Assembly: GCA_903952205.1 (NCBI GenBank)
Contig: CAJBEZ010000105.1
Location: forward strand, 1 to 64,000
DNA: 64,000 nt
Direction of reading: 5' to 3'
Origin: an uncultured Desulfomonile sp.
GTDB taxonomy: Bacteria; Desulfobacterota; Desulfomonilia; Desulfomonilales; Desulfomonilaceae
Position numbers and translations under genes: made by a program. Shown here piece after piece: positions 1 through 8,671 of the stretch (within the stretch, counting starts at the first letter, position 1; the number at the start of each line of letters is the position of its first letter). Below the pieces are notes generated by a model, which made no database searches, was not told the origin of the DNA, and saw only the letters and a list, made by a program, of their open reading frames with translations.

Positions 1-1
1 C

Positions 2-112
2 AATCGGTTCTTTAAAACCTTGAGTGAACTCAAAGAAAGACTTTTCAGAAGATTCAACCGATTTCAGGGCAATCCCGCATCATTGAGAAGCGTCCTGGAA
101 TCTTTCGCTTAG
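2..112 (+). mobile_element. C-terminal remnant of an IS630-like transposase (cut by window edge)
   Basis: Frame 2 is open from the first base to TAG at 110-112 and encodes about 36 residues that include FRRFNRFQGNPASLRSVL. This basic, arginine/phenylalanine-rich tail resembles the C-terminus of IS630/Tc1-type DDE transposases, as I remember that family. The catalytic part lies outside the window, so I cannot say whether the copy is intact. No terminal inverted repeat could be assigned with confidence. The bases directly after it encode an unrelated protein end (121-312), which suggests the element ends at about 112-121. Confidence 0.45.
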
Positions 113-120
113 GACCTAGT

Positions 121-312
121 TTCATTGCGTATCACTATAGTCTTGCCATTACTCCTGCCCCATCAAGCTGGGGGCCGGCGGTTCCCTCAAGCCTTGTCTA
201 CGATCACTACGCATGGTTCAGATCGATTTATAGGATCAAGTCTACCTTGAGAGGACCGGAGTTCTTGCTACCCGGACATGAACCGTCTCTTGTGGGAAAG
301 ACTTTTGGTTAA
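121..312 (+). pseudogene. 3' remnant of a metallo-beta-lactamase-fold hydrolase gene
   Basis: Frame 1 reads a protein-like stretch ending at TAA (310-312), with the pieces FIAYHYSLAITPAPSSWGP and EFLLPGHEPSLVGKTFG. The LLPGHEP segment matches the C-terminal metal-ligand histidine motif (PGHDP/PGHEP) of the lactonase/glyoxalase-like branch of the MBL superfamily. No start codon or N-terminal HxHxDH motif is present. The reading frame begins next to the end of a transposase-like ORF, so this is probably the stump of a gene broken by a mobile element. It could also be the end of a gene that continues outside the window in another arrangement. Family call is moderate; pseudogene status is inferred. 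Confidence 0.4.
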
Positions 313-436
313 ACAATTAGCGTCGTGGAGAAGAAATTCACACTGTCCAATGAAATCTTGACTATAAATTGTATTTTTTGACGCTCTGAGCCGAGGAAAG
401 GGCTCGTTCTCAAGGAGCAATTATTAGGAGAACATT

Positions 437-1363
437 ATGGATAAACTCATTATTACTGCGGCAATTTCTGGGGCTGCAACAGTACCCTCTCTCACTCCCT
501 ATCTTCCTATAACACCCAAACAGATTGCGGACTCAGCCATTGAAGCGGCAAGTGCGGGCGCAGCCGTAGTCCATGTCCACGCTCGCAGGCCGGAGGATGG
601 TTTTCCTTCATCGGATCCCGAACATTTTAGGGAAATATTGACCAGGATAAGAGAAAAGTCAGATGTTGTTATATGTATTACTACTGGCGGTTCAGCGATG
701 ATGACGGTTGAGGAGAGGGCCGCTGTAGTGCCTCTTTTCAAGCCGGAAATGTGTTCTTTTAATATGGGTTCAATAAATTTTGCTTTACACCCAGCTTTAA
801 GAAGTATCAAAGAATTTAAATATCCTTGGGAAAAACAGTACCTTGAGATGAGCAAGGATTTCGTCTTTAAGAACACGTTCAAAGATTTTGAATATTTATG
901 CGATGTTACCTCGGCCAACAATACCAAGCCAGAACTTGAAATCTACGATGTTGGGCATCTATACAATCTGGATTATCTTGTTTCCGAGAAACTTATGAAA
1001 TTGCCGGCGCATATGCAGTTTGTAATGGGGGTTCTTGGGGCGATAAGGGGGACTCCCGAAGACCTGACATATTTGGTAACTAAAGCTACGATTCTATTCG
1101 GGAAAGAACATTTTACTTGGTCGGTTATTGGAGTCGGAGCTGCTGAAATAAACCTTTCGACTATGGCCATTCACATGGGTGGTCACGTCAGGGTTGGGTT
1201 AGAAGACAACATTTACATTAGAAAAGGTGTTCTTGCCAAGAGTAACGCCGAGTTGGTGGAGAAGGTGGTCGGTCTGGCTGATATTCTACACAGAGACGTT
1301 GCGACACCCTTAGACGCAAGACGTATTCTAAAACTCAAAGGACCTGAAAATGTAAATTTCTAG
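437..1363 (+). CDS. BKACE family (DUF849) beta-keto acid cleavage enzyme
   Basis: The 308-residue product has the full length of the BKACE/Kce family. These are zinc-dependent TIM-barrel enzymes that condense a beta-keto acid with acetyl-CoA and cleave it to acetoacetate plus a new acyl-CoA. The type member is the 3-keto-5-aminohexanoate cleavage enzyme of lysine fermentation. The N-terminal MDKLIITAAISGA, the metal-binding HVHAR at about residues 46-50, the CITTGG strand near 80 and the HMGGHVRVGLEDNIY segment near 245-259 are family hallmarks. AGGAG at 426-430 precedes the ATG. No other lysine fermentation genes are nearby, so the keto-acid substrate cannot be named. It stands alone after the transposon debris. 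Confidence 0.9.
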   Translation: MDKLIITAAISGAATVPSLTPYLPITPKQIADSAIEAASAGAAVVHVHARRPEDGFPSSDPEHFREILTRIREKSDVVICITTGGSAMMTVEERAAVVPLFKPEMCSFNMGSINFALHPALRSIKEFKYPWEKQYLEMSKDFVFKNTFKDFEYLCDVTSANNTKPELEIYDVGHLYNLDYLVSEKLMKLPAHMQFVMGVLGAIRGTPEDLTYLVTKATILFGKEHFTWSVIGVGAAEINLSTMAIHMGGHVRVGLEDNIYIRKGVLAKSNAELVEKVVGLADILHRDVATPLDARRILKLKGPENVNF

Positions 1364-1375
1364 AAAAGCTTTTCC

Positions 1376-1472
1376 AGGCGGAACTGACTTAACAAGGGGA
1401 AAAAATCGAGTAATAGCGGAAATTGCTTAAGGTATATGAGTCTATAATAATTAAGAAGCTTTGGTTCCGCCT
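1376..1472. repeat. Inverted repeat pair downstream of the BKACE gene
   Basis: AGGCGGAAC at 1376-1384 is matched by its exact reverse complement GTTCCGCCT at 1464-1472, with an AAGCTTT motif near each arm. The enclosed 79 nt contain no ORF. It could be a long weak stem, or the ends of a small non-autonomous element. No T-run follows, so it is not an obvious terminator. Confidence 0.4.
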
Positions 1473-1507
1473 TACAAAAAGTGTGCGTTACAAATGAGAT
1501 TTGTAAT

Positions 1508-1951
1508 TTATCTTGGCGGGGTCTGAAGAGTCACCGGAAAACCACGGACAAAAGTTCTTATCTCATCACGCACCCTGCGGTAGTGCTTCAATGAGTCTTC
1601 CTGCGTGGTTTCGTGAGCAGCGAGCGTTGGTGGATCATCGAAGGCCACATGAATTAACGATGTCCTTGCGGGGAAAAAAGGACAGGCGTCCTGAGCATGA
1701 CTGCACAGGGTCACCACATAGTCAAATTGCATGTCCTGAAGCGTGTCAAGGTTTTTTGACTCCTGTCCGGAGATGTTTACGCCTACCTCCATCATTACCC
1801 GGATGGCAAATGGATCAACCCCGCGAGCTTCTACGCCCGCCGAATATGGATCAAATGTTTCCCCTTTAAGCTCTCGTGTCCAAGCTTCAGCCATCTGGCT
1901 TCTGCATGAATTACCCGTGCACAGGAAAAGTATCCTGACCTTATCTGGCAT
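1508..1951 (-). CDS. arsC: Arsenate reductase, thioredoxin-coupled (ArsC/LMW-PTP fold)
   Basis: I place the start at the ATG at 1951, which has GGAGGATTCGACC in front of it and gives 147 residues. A start at 2023 would add an unrelated 24-residue tail. The product opens with VRILFLCTGNSCRSQMAE, containing the CX5R phosphatase loop. LCSHAQDACPFFP near residues 82-94 supplies the two redox cysteines expected of the Staphylococcus pI258-type enzyme. That enzyme reduces arsenate to arsenite with thioredoxin as donor. No arsenite pump or ArsR repressor is visible next to it. It could act in general phosphatase-fold redox chemistry, but the cysteine triad favours arsenate reduction. Confidence 0.88.
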   Translation of the reverse strand: MPDKVRILFLCTGNSCRSQMAEAWTRELKGETFDPYSAGVEARGVDPFAIRVMMEVGVNISGQESKNLDTLQDMQFDYVVTLCSHAQDACPFFPARTSLIHVAFDDPPTLAAHETTQEDSLKHYRRVRDEIRTFVRGFPVTLQTPPR

Positions 1952-2154
1952 GGTCGAATCCTCCAGAATAAAAGAAACAAATAGACCTGCAAACCTAAGC
2001 CAAGAGTTGTTGGCTGAAATCAATATCGATAGTTTGGTTGGACTCAGTTTTTCGCACGTGTTCTTTCACCTCAGCCAGTGTTTCAATACAGTTGATCGAT
2101 TTACGATTAACGGATTGACACGGTCATTTTAACCAATCTTTAGCCCCAGGCTGT

Positions 2155-2502
2155 TTATAATTGATTCTGACAGCTTTTGGCGGCGATTTCCAACCATTGG
2201 TCTATGGTAATTCCGCAAGCGCAATGGTCTGGTCTTGGATTCAAATCGGAACATTCCTCGAAAATGGCTTCTCTTGTGACGAAACATACCGGCCAACCCG
2301 GAACGTGATGCTTATGTCCCTTGCAATGATTAATCCGGTACACCACAAAACACTCTGAATTCAAAGTCATACGATAGCAATCTCCACCAAGTTCAACATT
2401 GAGGTCCCGACGGTTGATGCCCAATTCGTTGAATCTGTGTCTGATCGATTCCAATGCTTGAGAGGGAGTCATTTTATTGCCCAAATGAAGTGAGTTCATC
2501 AT
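2155..2502 (-). CDS. Hypothetical protein translationally coupled to the PfkB kinase
   Basis: With the ATG at 2502 the product has 115 residues. This start overlaps the stop of the kinase gene (TAATG), typical of translational coupling. The protein has a charged N-terminal helix (MTPSQALESIRHRFNELG), then a histidine/cysteine-rich half with HCKGHKHHVPGWP and PDHCACGITIDQW. The His/Cys content suggests metal binding, but I recognise no family. It is the second gene of a two-gene unit with the upstream sugar/nucleoside kinase. Confidence 0.6.
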   Translation of the reverse strand: MMNSLHLGNKMTPSQALESIRHRFNELGINRRDLNVELGGDCYRMTLNSECFVVYRINHCKGHKHHVPGWPVCFVTREAIFEECSDLNPRPDHCACGITIDQWLEIAAKSCQNQL

Positions 2503-3437
2503 TATTGAACGTTTCCAAATGTCCGATGGTGGCGTTTCCAAAAATCCTGTACAGTGAATTTGTGACATTGAGTTCCCTGGCACTCGACTCCGAAGCTGGC
2601 TGATACAGTACCCATACGAGCGGCTTCTACGAGTGTTTTTCCAGTAACCAGCCCCTTGATCAACCCAGCCCGAAAGGCGTCGCCTGCCCCAGTTGGATCG
2701 CTCACCTTGTCGGGAATCACTGCGGGAATAACATATTCTCCCTCAAGCGTAGTTACCACTGATCCATTTTCCCCCAAGGTTGTGATAATTGCGGAAGTTT
2801 CTTCAAGCATGTTTTGCTTGGTGACGCCAATCGCCCTTGTTACCATTTCAAGTTCGTAGTCATTCGATATGAAAATCCTTGAACCACGAAGTCCTTGTAG
2901 TATCCTTTCCGGTCCCAAGGCTGGAATGGACTGTCCCGGATCGAAAATAAAGGGTATTCCCCTCGCACGGAAGAGTTCAGGATAATTGGACATATCATCC
3001 AGGTTCCCTGGCGCAACTATGGCAATGGTGTCACTTGGGTCGAACCTCTCTATGTCCTGATTGCATGGTTCTTTCATGGCGCCGGGATTGAAACCGGTGA
3101 TTTGGTTGTCGGACAGGTCCGTGGTAATGTACGCCCCTGCGGTAAATTCGTGGGGAACCCGGCGGATGGACTCCATTGGAAGACCAAGACTTCTCAGCCA
3201 CTTTTCGTAGGAATCGAAATCCTTACCGGCGCTCGCCAGTATCAGCGGACGTTCTTCCAACAGGGCCAAATTATAAGCTATGTTTCCCGCTGTGCCTCCA
3301 AACAGTTCCCTGAGCCCATTAACCATAAAGCATACGTTGAGAATGTGAATCTTGTCGGGTAATATATGATTCGAGAATTTATCAGGAAAATCCATAATTC
3401 TATCGTAAGCTAGTGAGCCCAAAACCAGTATATTCAT
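2502..3437 (-). CDS. PfkB family carbohydrate/nucleoside kinase
   Basis: The 311-residue product is a ribokinase-fold kinase. It starts MNILVLGSLAYDRIMD, has the GGTAGNIAYNLALL substrate-side motif near 47-60 and the C-terminal anion-hole motif DPTGAGDAFRAGLIKG near 245-260 with the catalytic Asp. The PfkB family phosphorylates sugars or adenosine with ATP. The GGTAGNIAYNLA motif and the overall layout resemble the adenosine kinase-like branch. The substrate cannot be fixed from the sequence. A GAGGT Shine-Dalgarno lies just before the ATG. It forms a unit with the small downstream gene at 2155-2502. Confidence 0.88.
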   Translation of the reverse strand: MNILVLGSLAYDRIMDFPDKFSNHILPDKIHILNVCFMVNGLRELFGGTAGNIAYNLALLEERPLILASAGKDFDSYEKWLRSLGLPMESIRRVPHEFTAGAYITTDLSDNQITGFNPGAMKEPCNQDIERFDPSDTIAIVAPGNLDDMSNYPELFRARGIPFIFDPGQSIPALGPERILQGLRGSRIFISNDYELEMVTRAIGVTKQNMLEETSAIITTLGENGSVVTTLEGEYVIPAVIPDKVSDPTGAGDAFRAGLIKGLVTGKTLVEAARMGTVSASFGVECQGTQCHKFTVQDFWKRHHRTFGNVQ

Positions 3438-3677
3438 TGATTACCTCTTGTTATTAGCGCCGGTGGTTGGATATTCAACTGAAAACTTACGTTACGCAAA
3501 GAGGTCATGACTGTCAAGTTTGAGTTTTGTTTCCGAATCAGAGCTTATAGCCTGACGCCAAAAGCGATGTGAACAGTCAGATTTACCGTCATTATGGAAA
3601 AACATTCTGGAGATGAATCAAAATCCCTAGATAGGAGTCTACACTTATTGATTACGTTAAACACCAAGGAGAGATTT

Positions 3678-4034
3678 ATGACAACGTGTTCCCTTACAAC
3701 GACGGACGAATCGAAACAATGGCCGGAAGGTGTAATCTCTGTGAAACTCACGATGAATCCATATTTGTTGGCCTTTGCTGAGGAAAAGTCCATGCAGGCA
3801 GGCGTAAAGGTATGGGAGTTTATCAATCTGGCATTGTGGGAAAAGTTTGGCAAGCCGACGGAGCAAGAATTACTCGATTTCGCAAGTTCAATAGAGGTTG
3901 ACGACCTTGAGCCGAAATGGAAGAAAAGACTCAAGTTGACTGCCAGGCACGAACTGGAAGTTAGAGAGGCTTTGAAACATGTAGACTCCTGTAAAGGTTT
4001 CGTGGAGTCTCATTCAGAAGACAACCAAGTCTAA
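3678..4034 (+). CDS. Hypothetical protein, 118 residues
   Basis: I prefer the ATG at 3678, preceded by AAGGAGA at 3667-3673, over an upstream ATG at 3594 that lacks such a site. The product begins MTTCSLTTTDESKQWPEG and contains a predicted helical core (NPYLLAFAEEKSMQAGVKVWEF). It ends with a highly charged helix (EPKWKKRLKLTARHELEVRE). There is no signal peptide or membrane segment and I recognise no family. It lies just upstream of the FmdB-type zinc-ribbon gene on the same strand and may share its transcript. Confidence 0.6.
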   Translation: MTTCSLTTTDESKQWPEGVISVKLTMNPYLLAFAEEKSMQAGVKVWEFINLALWEKFGKPTEQELLDFASSIEVDDLEPKWKKRLKLTARHELEVREALKHVDSCKGFVESHSEDNQV

Positions 4035-4066
4035 CCGAGCTACAACAAAAGGACTGTGGAGGGAAA

Positions 4067-4285
4067 ATGCCAATTCTAAACTATATATGCTCTGATTGCG
4101 GAAACAAATTCTCAAAAATATTTGTGGACGAGCAGAATGCTCCAAAGGCTTGTCCAGTATGCGCCTCTGGTCGGATAACAGAACATGGAACTGCATTTTC
4201 TACGGATGTAAACGCATTTGCGAGGTTATCCTGTGAGTCATGTGGAACTTGCGAGTCATGTGGAACCTCGCATGATAACCGGTGA
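4067..4285 (+). CDS. FmdB-like zinc-ribbon protein
   Basis: The 72-residue product starts MPILNYICSDCGNKFSKIF and continues with a second pair in CPVCASG, forming the single zinc ribbon of the FmdB/CxxC regulatory family. Members have been proposed as regulators (named after the formamidase regulator), but the function is poorly established. GGAGGG lies just before the ATG. The C-terminus carries a short tandem duplication CESCGTCESCGTS, made by two copies of GAGTCATGTGGAAC in the DNA. This adds two further CxxC pairs. Confidence 0.75.
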   Translation: MPILNYICSDCGNKFSKIFVDEQNAPKACPVCASGRITEHGTAFSTDVNAFARLSCESCGTCESCGTSHDNR

Positions 4286-4463
4286 GATCGGGTTTGAGAT
4301 TTAAAAGCAGGGAACAGACCTCCTCAGCTTAGGATGTCCACTTCCTTGATTTTATTTTTTGCGTCTTCTAGTATAGGTTTAGACATTGGGCGATTTGATC
4401 ACCGCTATTTTATGCGTTGAACAATACGCTTAAATTTTTGTTTTAGGTTCGCGAGGGTTCAAA

Positions 4464-5309
4464 ATGCGCAAGTTTCTATGGGTAGTGGTGTCAATCGTTG
4501 TTTTAACTCAAGGGTATGCAATGGCCCAACCCACGGTAGACGAAAAAGGTGGAGATTTATTGGCTACGGTAGGTAATCAAAAAATAACCCGTGAAATGCT
4601 GGACAACATAATTGCGACAATTCCCGAGGAAAACAGAGTACCATTTCTGACTCCGGATGGACGAAAGAAAATTCTAGACGAAGTGGTCAATTTCGAATTG
4701 TTCGCTCAAGCTGCCAAGGATTCAAAAATTGAGGGTGAGCCCGCCATTAAAACGAGGCTGCAATATGAAGAGGCACAATATCTGGCCAGAGAATATTTCA
4801 GGCGAATGCAGGCGCGCCAAGCGCCAATACCTGAGGATGCGATAAAAGATTTCTACAAGAGTCACGTAAATGAATTTACCCCGCCTGAAGAGATTCAAGC
4901 ACGTCATATTCTGGTGAAGACCGAGGTTGAGGCTAACAAGATACTTGAAGAATTGAAGAATGGAACTGATTTCGCAGAGCTTGCCAAAAAGAAATCCATA
5001 GATCCGGCGGCCCAGAAAGGTGGTAAGCTGGAACTCATGGATGGCAAGGACTGGCTGCCAAGAGGGTCTTTTGAGAAATCTTTTGAGCATGTTCTTTTTA
5101 AGATTTCTAAAGGCCAAACAGGAGGACCAGTCAAATCTCAGTTTGGGTGGCACATTCTGAAAGTGGACGACCGTCGCCAACCTGAGCCGCCAAGCTTTGT
5201 TCAGGTCAGAAGTATGATTAAGAGTAGATTAGAAAACGAAAGAAACTCTGAGCTCCATAAAAAGGTCACGGAGGATCTTAAAACAAAGATTCCAGTCGTG
5301 ATAAAATAA
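4464..5309 (+). CDS. Periplasmic parvulin-type peptidyl-prolyl cis-trans isomerase
   Basis: The 281-residue protein has a signal peptide (MRKFLWVVVSIVVLTQGYAMAQ). A SurA/PrsA-like N-terminal helical region holds ATVGNQKITREMLD near 35-48. The parvulin domain at about 140-235 is marked by EIQARHILVKTEVEA, FAELAKKKSIDP and GWHILKVDDRR. Such proteins isomerise X-Pro bonds and chaperone exported proteins. The single parvulin domain and short length resemble PpiC/PrsA-like proteins rather than two-domain SurA. No lipobox is evident, so it is probably soluble in the periplasm. Confidence 0.9.
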   Translation: MRKFLWVVVSIVVLTQGYAMAQPTVDEKGGDLLATVGNQKITREMLDNIIATIPEENRVPFLTPDGRKKILDEVVNFELFAQAAKDSKIEGEPAIKTRLQYEEAQYLAREYFRRMQARQAPIPEDAIKDFYKSHVNEFTPPEEIQARHILVKTEVEANKILEELKNGTDFAELAKKKSIDPAAQKGGKLELMDGKDWLPRGSFEKSFEHVLFKISKGQTGGPVKSQFGWHILKVDDRRQPEPPSFVQVRSMIKSRLENERNSELHKKVTEDLKTKIPVVIK

Positions 5310-5463
5310 GACTATCTATGTCAGACTCTTTCCTGGGGGAAAGGACTCTGAAAAGAGCGCAACACTTCGTTCTTGAACAAATTTGGGGTGTTAATGTCTT
5401 GCCTGCCTGCCATAGACCGGCAGTGGATTAATCAAATCTTTTTTGAATGGTGGCCTTGAAAAT

Positions 5464-8400
5464 ATGTCAGTAGCGTTTATGACAATGTTGGTAGGATCGC
5501 ATAATGATTGTCCAGGACTGAAGCCTCTTTTATCCCGGGGTTTCTGTCTACGTTTATTGCTCTGGTTATTCACCATGGTGTTACTTGTCCTTTCTCCAGG
5601 AATTTCCAAGAATTGTAAGGCAGCGAATGGAGATGAAAAATCCGATTCTAAGGAGCAATCTTCAGATAGGATTCATGTGAGCCCAGAGAAACTTTATGAA
5701 GCTGTTTCCGGATATCTGGAGGGAATTCATCGTTCTAGGTCGAAGTCTGGGGCCAGCGATAATAAGCCTCACAAACAAAACCGTGATCCCAATAGGATTG
5801 TTATAAGTAAATCTGACAAATCGGAGATGATAGAGTCTGACTTAAATCTGTCGAGACGCCGGACCCAACGGGGGGAATTTGAACTGGCTTCAATATCTCT
5901 CAATAGGGCTTTCAAGATTGCTGGCTCAACCCATGACGACAAGATGAAGTCCTTGAAGGAAAGGCTGGAAGACCTCAAACGAGGCGTGGCTGAACGGGGA
6001 CAACTCGAGGAGACCTACACATCTGAAAATAATAACTCGATTGGGATGAAAATGGTATTGCTGCCAGGGGGAACTTTTAAGATGGGAAGCTCGACGGCGG
6101 AGGTCCGTAGAGTGAGGGCCACCTGGAACATCCCCGAAAATTTGGCGGATTCGGAAACTCCAGCGCATTCGGTGGAATTGTCGAGGCCGTTCCTAATTGG
6201 GAAGTATGGCGTCACGGTAGGCGAATTCAAGCAGTTTGTTAATGAAACCGGATACAAGACGGTAGCTGAAGTCCAGGGATGGGGATGGGGATATGACAGT
6301 TCAAAAAAGCACTGGTCGAAAAAAACCGGCCTATCATGGATGACCCCGGGATATCAGGTTTCTGACGATTATCCAGTCACGATGGTATGCCATGTGGACG
6401 CAGAGGCCTTTTGTAGCTGGATGAGTAAACGGGAGGGACACAAGTATACACTTCCAACCGAGGCCCAGTGGGAATATGCGGCAAGAGGGGGAAGGGAAAG
6501 CCTGACTTATCCATGGGGAAATGATTACCCTGATGGCAAGAAAATGAATTTTGCCGATCGGAGTTCAGATTTACCGTGGGCAGATAGATCTGTAGTTGAC
6601 CTTCACGTCTTTACTGCGCCAGTGGGGAATTACGAGCCAAACGATTTCAAGCTTTATGACATGGCCGGCAACACTTGGCAGATGTGTTCAGACTATTTCG
6701 ACCCCAAAGAATATAAAAGACGGGATAACGGACGCACGCTTGATCCTACCGGCCCGAAGAATAGCAAGACCAAGGTGGTCCGTGGCGGCAGCTGGGCTTT
6801 TGACGCTTGCGAGGCTCGAAATGCGTTTCGTTTCGGAGTAGATCCCAAGCTATGCGTAGACGTGAGTGGTTTTAGGGTAGTCAGAAGCAGTGAACCCGGA
6901 GACAGGAACCAGCAAGCTTCTGATACCGAGGTCAGACCCATTGCGCCTCTTAGCGATGAACATGTGACAGCCCTGTTTAGAAGAGTAAAAGAAATGGTTG
7001 AATCGGGTAAGAGGCTGCAAGCTAGGAGTTTTGTTAACAGAGTATCGGATCAACAGACCCCTGAGAAAAAATGTCTCGAGGACTCAACAGGTTTTGTAAA
7101 AAATGTCCTAGAGAATCTCATAGATCAGAGCGCAAACAAAACTTCGGAACAGTTCACCAACTCGTTAGGCATGAAGATGTCGAGAATCCCCGAAGGATCA
7201 TTCGTCATGGGTAGTTCCGAAGCCGACATAGCGTGGGCCATGAATGTGCTTGCGGCAGGTCAGCCGGTTTCGTTAGAAAACGAATATCCATTTCACAAGG
7301 TTAGAATCTCTAGGCCGTTTTTCATCTCGCAAACCCCTGTGACAGTGGCCCAGTTCAAAGCTTTTGTTGACGAAACCGGGTATGTGACAGACGCGGAGGA
7401 AGAAAAAGGAGGAGAGGTTTTTGACATCAAAAACAATAGATTTGTTAAGAAAGATGGAAGTTCATGGCGTAACCCCGGATGGCAAACAGAACCTAATCAG
7501 CCAGTTACCATGATTACATACCATGATGCGTCGGCGTTCTGCGAATGGCTAACAGCCAAGGAGCGCATGCCTTATAAATTACCCACTGAAGCCCAATGGG
7601 AATACGCGGCCAGGGGAGGAATTCCTATGGGCCAATTTCCCTGGGGTGATCAGCTGGTTGATGGTAGAAGGGCAAATTACGCCGATAAAAATACCGAATT
7701 TGAATGGCGTGACAGAGACTCTGATGATGGGCACAAATTCGTAGCCACTGTGGGAAGCTATGAGCCCAATGGCTACGGGCTTTATGATATGGCGGGCAAT
7801 GTGCTTCAGTGGGTAAGAGATTATTACGTAGAGGATTATTATAGGTTCTCGCCTGAGATTGACCCGGAAGGACCAGGGCAGGGCGAAAACAGGGTGATGA
7901 AGGGTGGTGATTGGACATCAGGTCCAGTTGGCCTCAGATGCGCGTTCAGGGGATGGGCTCGTCCGGATCTCGCTCTCTACAACGGCGGTTTCAGGGTCAT
8001 AGTGGATGCTTCTTCAACCCAGCGCCCTTATCATTTCAGTGAGAACTTTCTTACACAGGAATGGGTTCCCAATCCGGATCAAAGGGAGGTGGCCAAGGCT
8101 GTCGCCAATGAGAAGGAGCGGACCGCCAGACTGGACGACAAGCCCAAAAACTTGAAGAAAAGCGCTCCACCTGAAATTGTAACTTCCGGCGTCTTGATAA
8201 TGGATTTCACACCTAAATCCGACGCAAAAAAATCGGGATTTCTCAAAGGTGATGTAATTATCGAGTATGATGGCCTCACAGATTTGAATTCCGGCCGATT
8301 GATTGCTGCTACAGCTAAAACCAAAAAAGAACGAAAAAGGGCTACGATTAAATTTGTCAGAGATGGTTATGAATATTCAGTGAATGTGCCGCCAGGATCT

Positions 8401-8520
8401 TTAGGTATTTCAATCACGGACACCGTTTTGAAGGGGCCGTTCAAGCGCCAGGATCTCGAGGAGAGTGATAGTCCTTCGCTTGAACGTGACAACAAGGGGA
8501 AAAAGAAGCAATGGACTTGA
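5464..8520 (+). CDS. Exported protein with two FGE/SUMF1-like domains and a C-terminal PDZ-like domain
   Basis: The ATG at 5464 gives 1018 residues; an in-frame TTG at 5443 is possible and neither has a strong Shine-Dalgarno. A hydrophobic segment near residues 28-48 serves as signal or anchor. Two formylglycine-generating-enzyme folds follow, at about 190-475 and 565-855. Each holds the family signatures: GTFKMGSS or SFVMGSS, YTLPTEAQWEYAARGG or YKLPTEAQWEYAARGG, LYDMAGN, and RGGSW or KGGDW before GFRV. The paired active-site cysteines of true FGE are missing: the first copy has only one Cys at RGGSWAFDAC and the second none in the equivalent place. Catalysis is therefore unlikely and a binding or structural role is more plausible. 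A PDZ-like module (SGFLKGDVIIEYDG) lies near 910-985. Confidence 0.85.
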   Translation: MSVAFMTMLVGSHNDCPGLKPLLSRGFCLRLLLWLFTMVLLVLSPGISKNCKAANGDEKSDSKEQSSDRIHVSPEKLYEAVSGYLEGIHRSRSKSGASDNKPHKQNRDPNRIVISKSDKSEMIESDLNLSRRRTQRGEFELASISLNRAFKIAGSTHDDKMKSLKERLEDLKRGVAERGQLEETYTSENNNSIGMKMVLLPGGTFKMGSSTAEVRRVRATWNIPENLADSETPAHSVELSRPFLIGKYGVTVGEFKQFVNETGYKTVAEVQGWGWGYDSSKKHWSKKTGLSWMTPGYQVSDDYPVTMVCHVDAEAFCSWMSKREGHKYTLPTEAQWEYAARGGRESLTYPWGNDYPDGKKMNFADRSSDLPWADRSVVDLHVFTAPVGNYEPNDFKLYDMAGNTWQMCSDYFDPKEYKRRDNGRTLDPTGPKNSKTKVVRGGSWAFDACEARNAFRFGVDPKLCVDVSGFRVVRSSEPGDRNQQASDTEVRPIAPLSDEHVTALFRRVKEMVESGKRLQARSFVNRVSDQQTPEKKCLEDSTGFVKNVLENLIDQSANKTSEQFTNSLGMKMSRIPEGSFVMGSSEADIAWAMNVLAAGQPVSLENEYPFHKVRISRPFFISQTPVTVAQFKAFVDETGYVTDAEEEKGGEVFDIKNNRFVKKDGSSWRNPGWQTEPNQPVTMITYHDASAFCEWLTAKERMPYKLPTEAQWEYAARGGIPMGQFPWGDQLVDGRRANYADKNTEFEWRDRDSDDGHKFVATVGSYEPNGYGLYDMAGNVLQWVRDYYVEDYYRFSPEIDPEGPGQGENRVMKGGDWTSGPVGLRCAFRGWARPDLALYNGGFRVIVDASSTQRPYHFSENFLTQEWVPNPDQREVAKAVANEKERTARLDDKPKNLKKSAPPEIVTSGVLIMDFTPKSDAKKSGFLKGDVIIEYDGLTDLNSGRLIAATAKTKKERKRATIKFVRDGYEYSVNVPPGSLGISITDTVLKGPFKRQDLEESDSPSLERDNKGKKKQWT

Positions 8521-8671
8521 GTTGATATGAGTAAAAACAAATTTGGAAAAGACGTAAATTAATTTCTAGTAGCGTTTGAGGAGAAAATGAATCAATTTAA
8601 CGATGCAAAAAATACTGGATTTTAATACAAAATGTGATAGAGGAAAACAAATCTTCAACTGGGAGACGCCT

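Noticed and set aside
1513-2132. Two overlapping plus-strand ORFs
   Set aside because: They are antisense to arsC, which has the full CX5R and Cys motifs.
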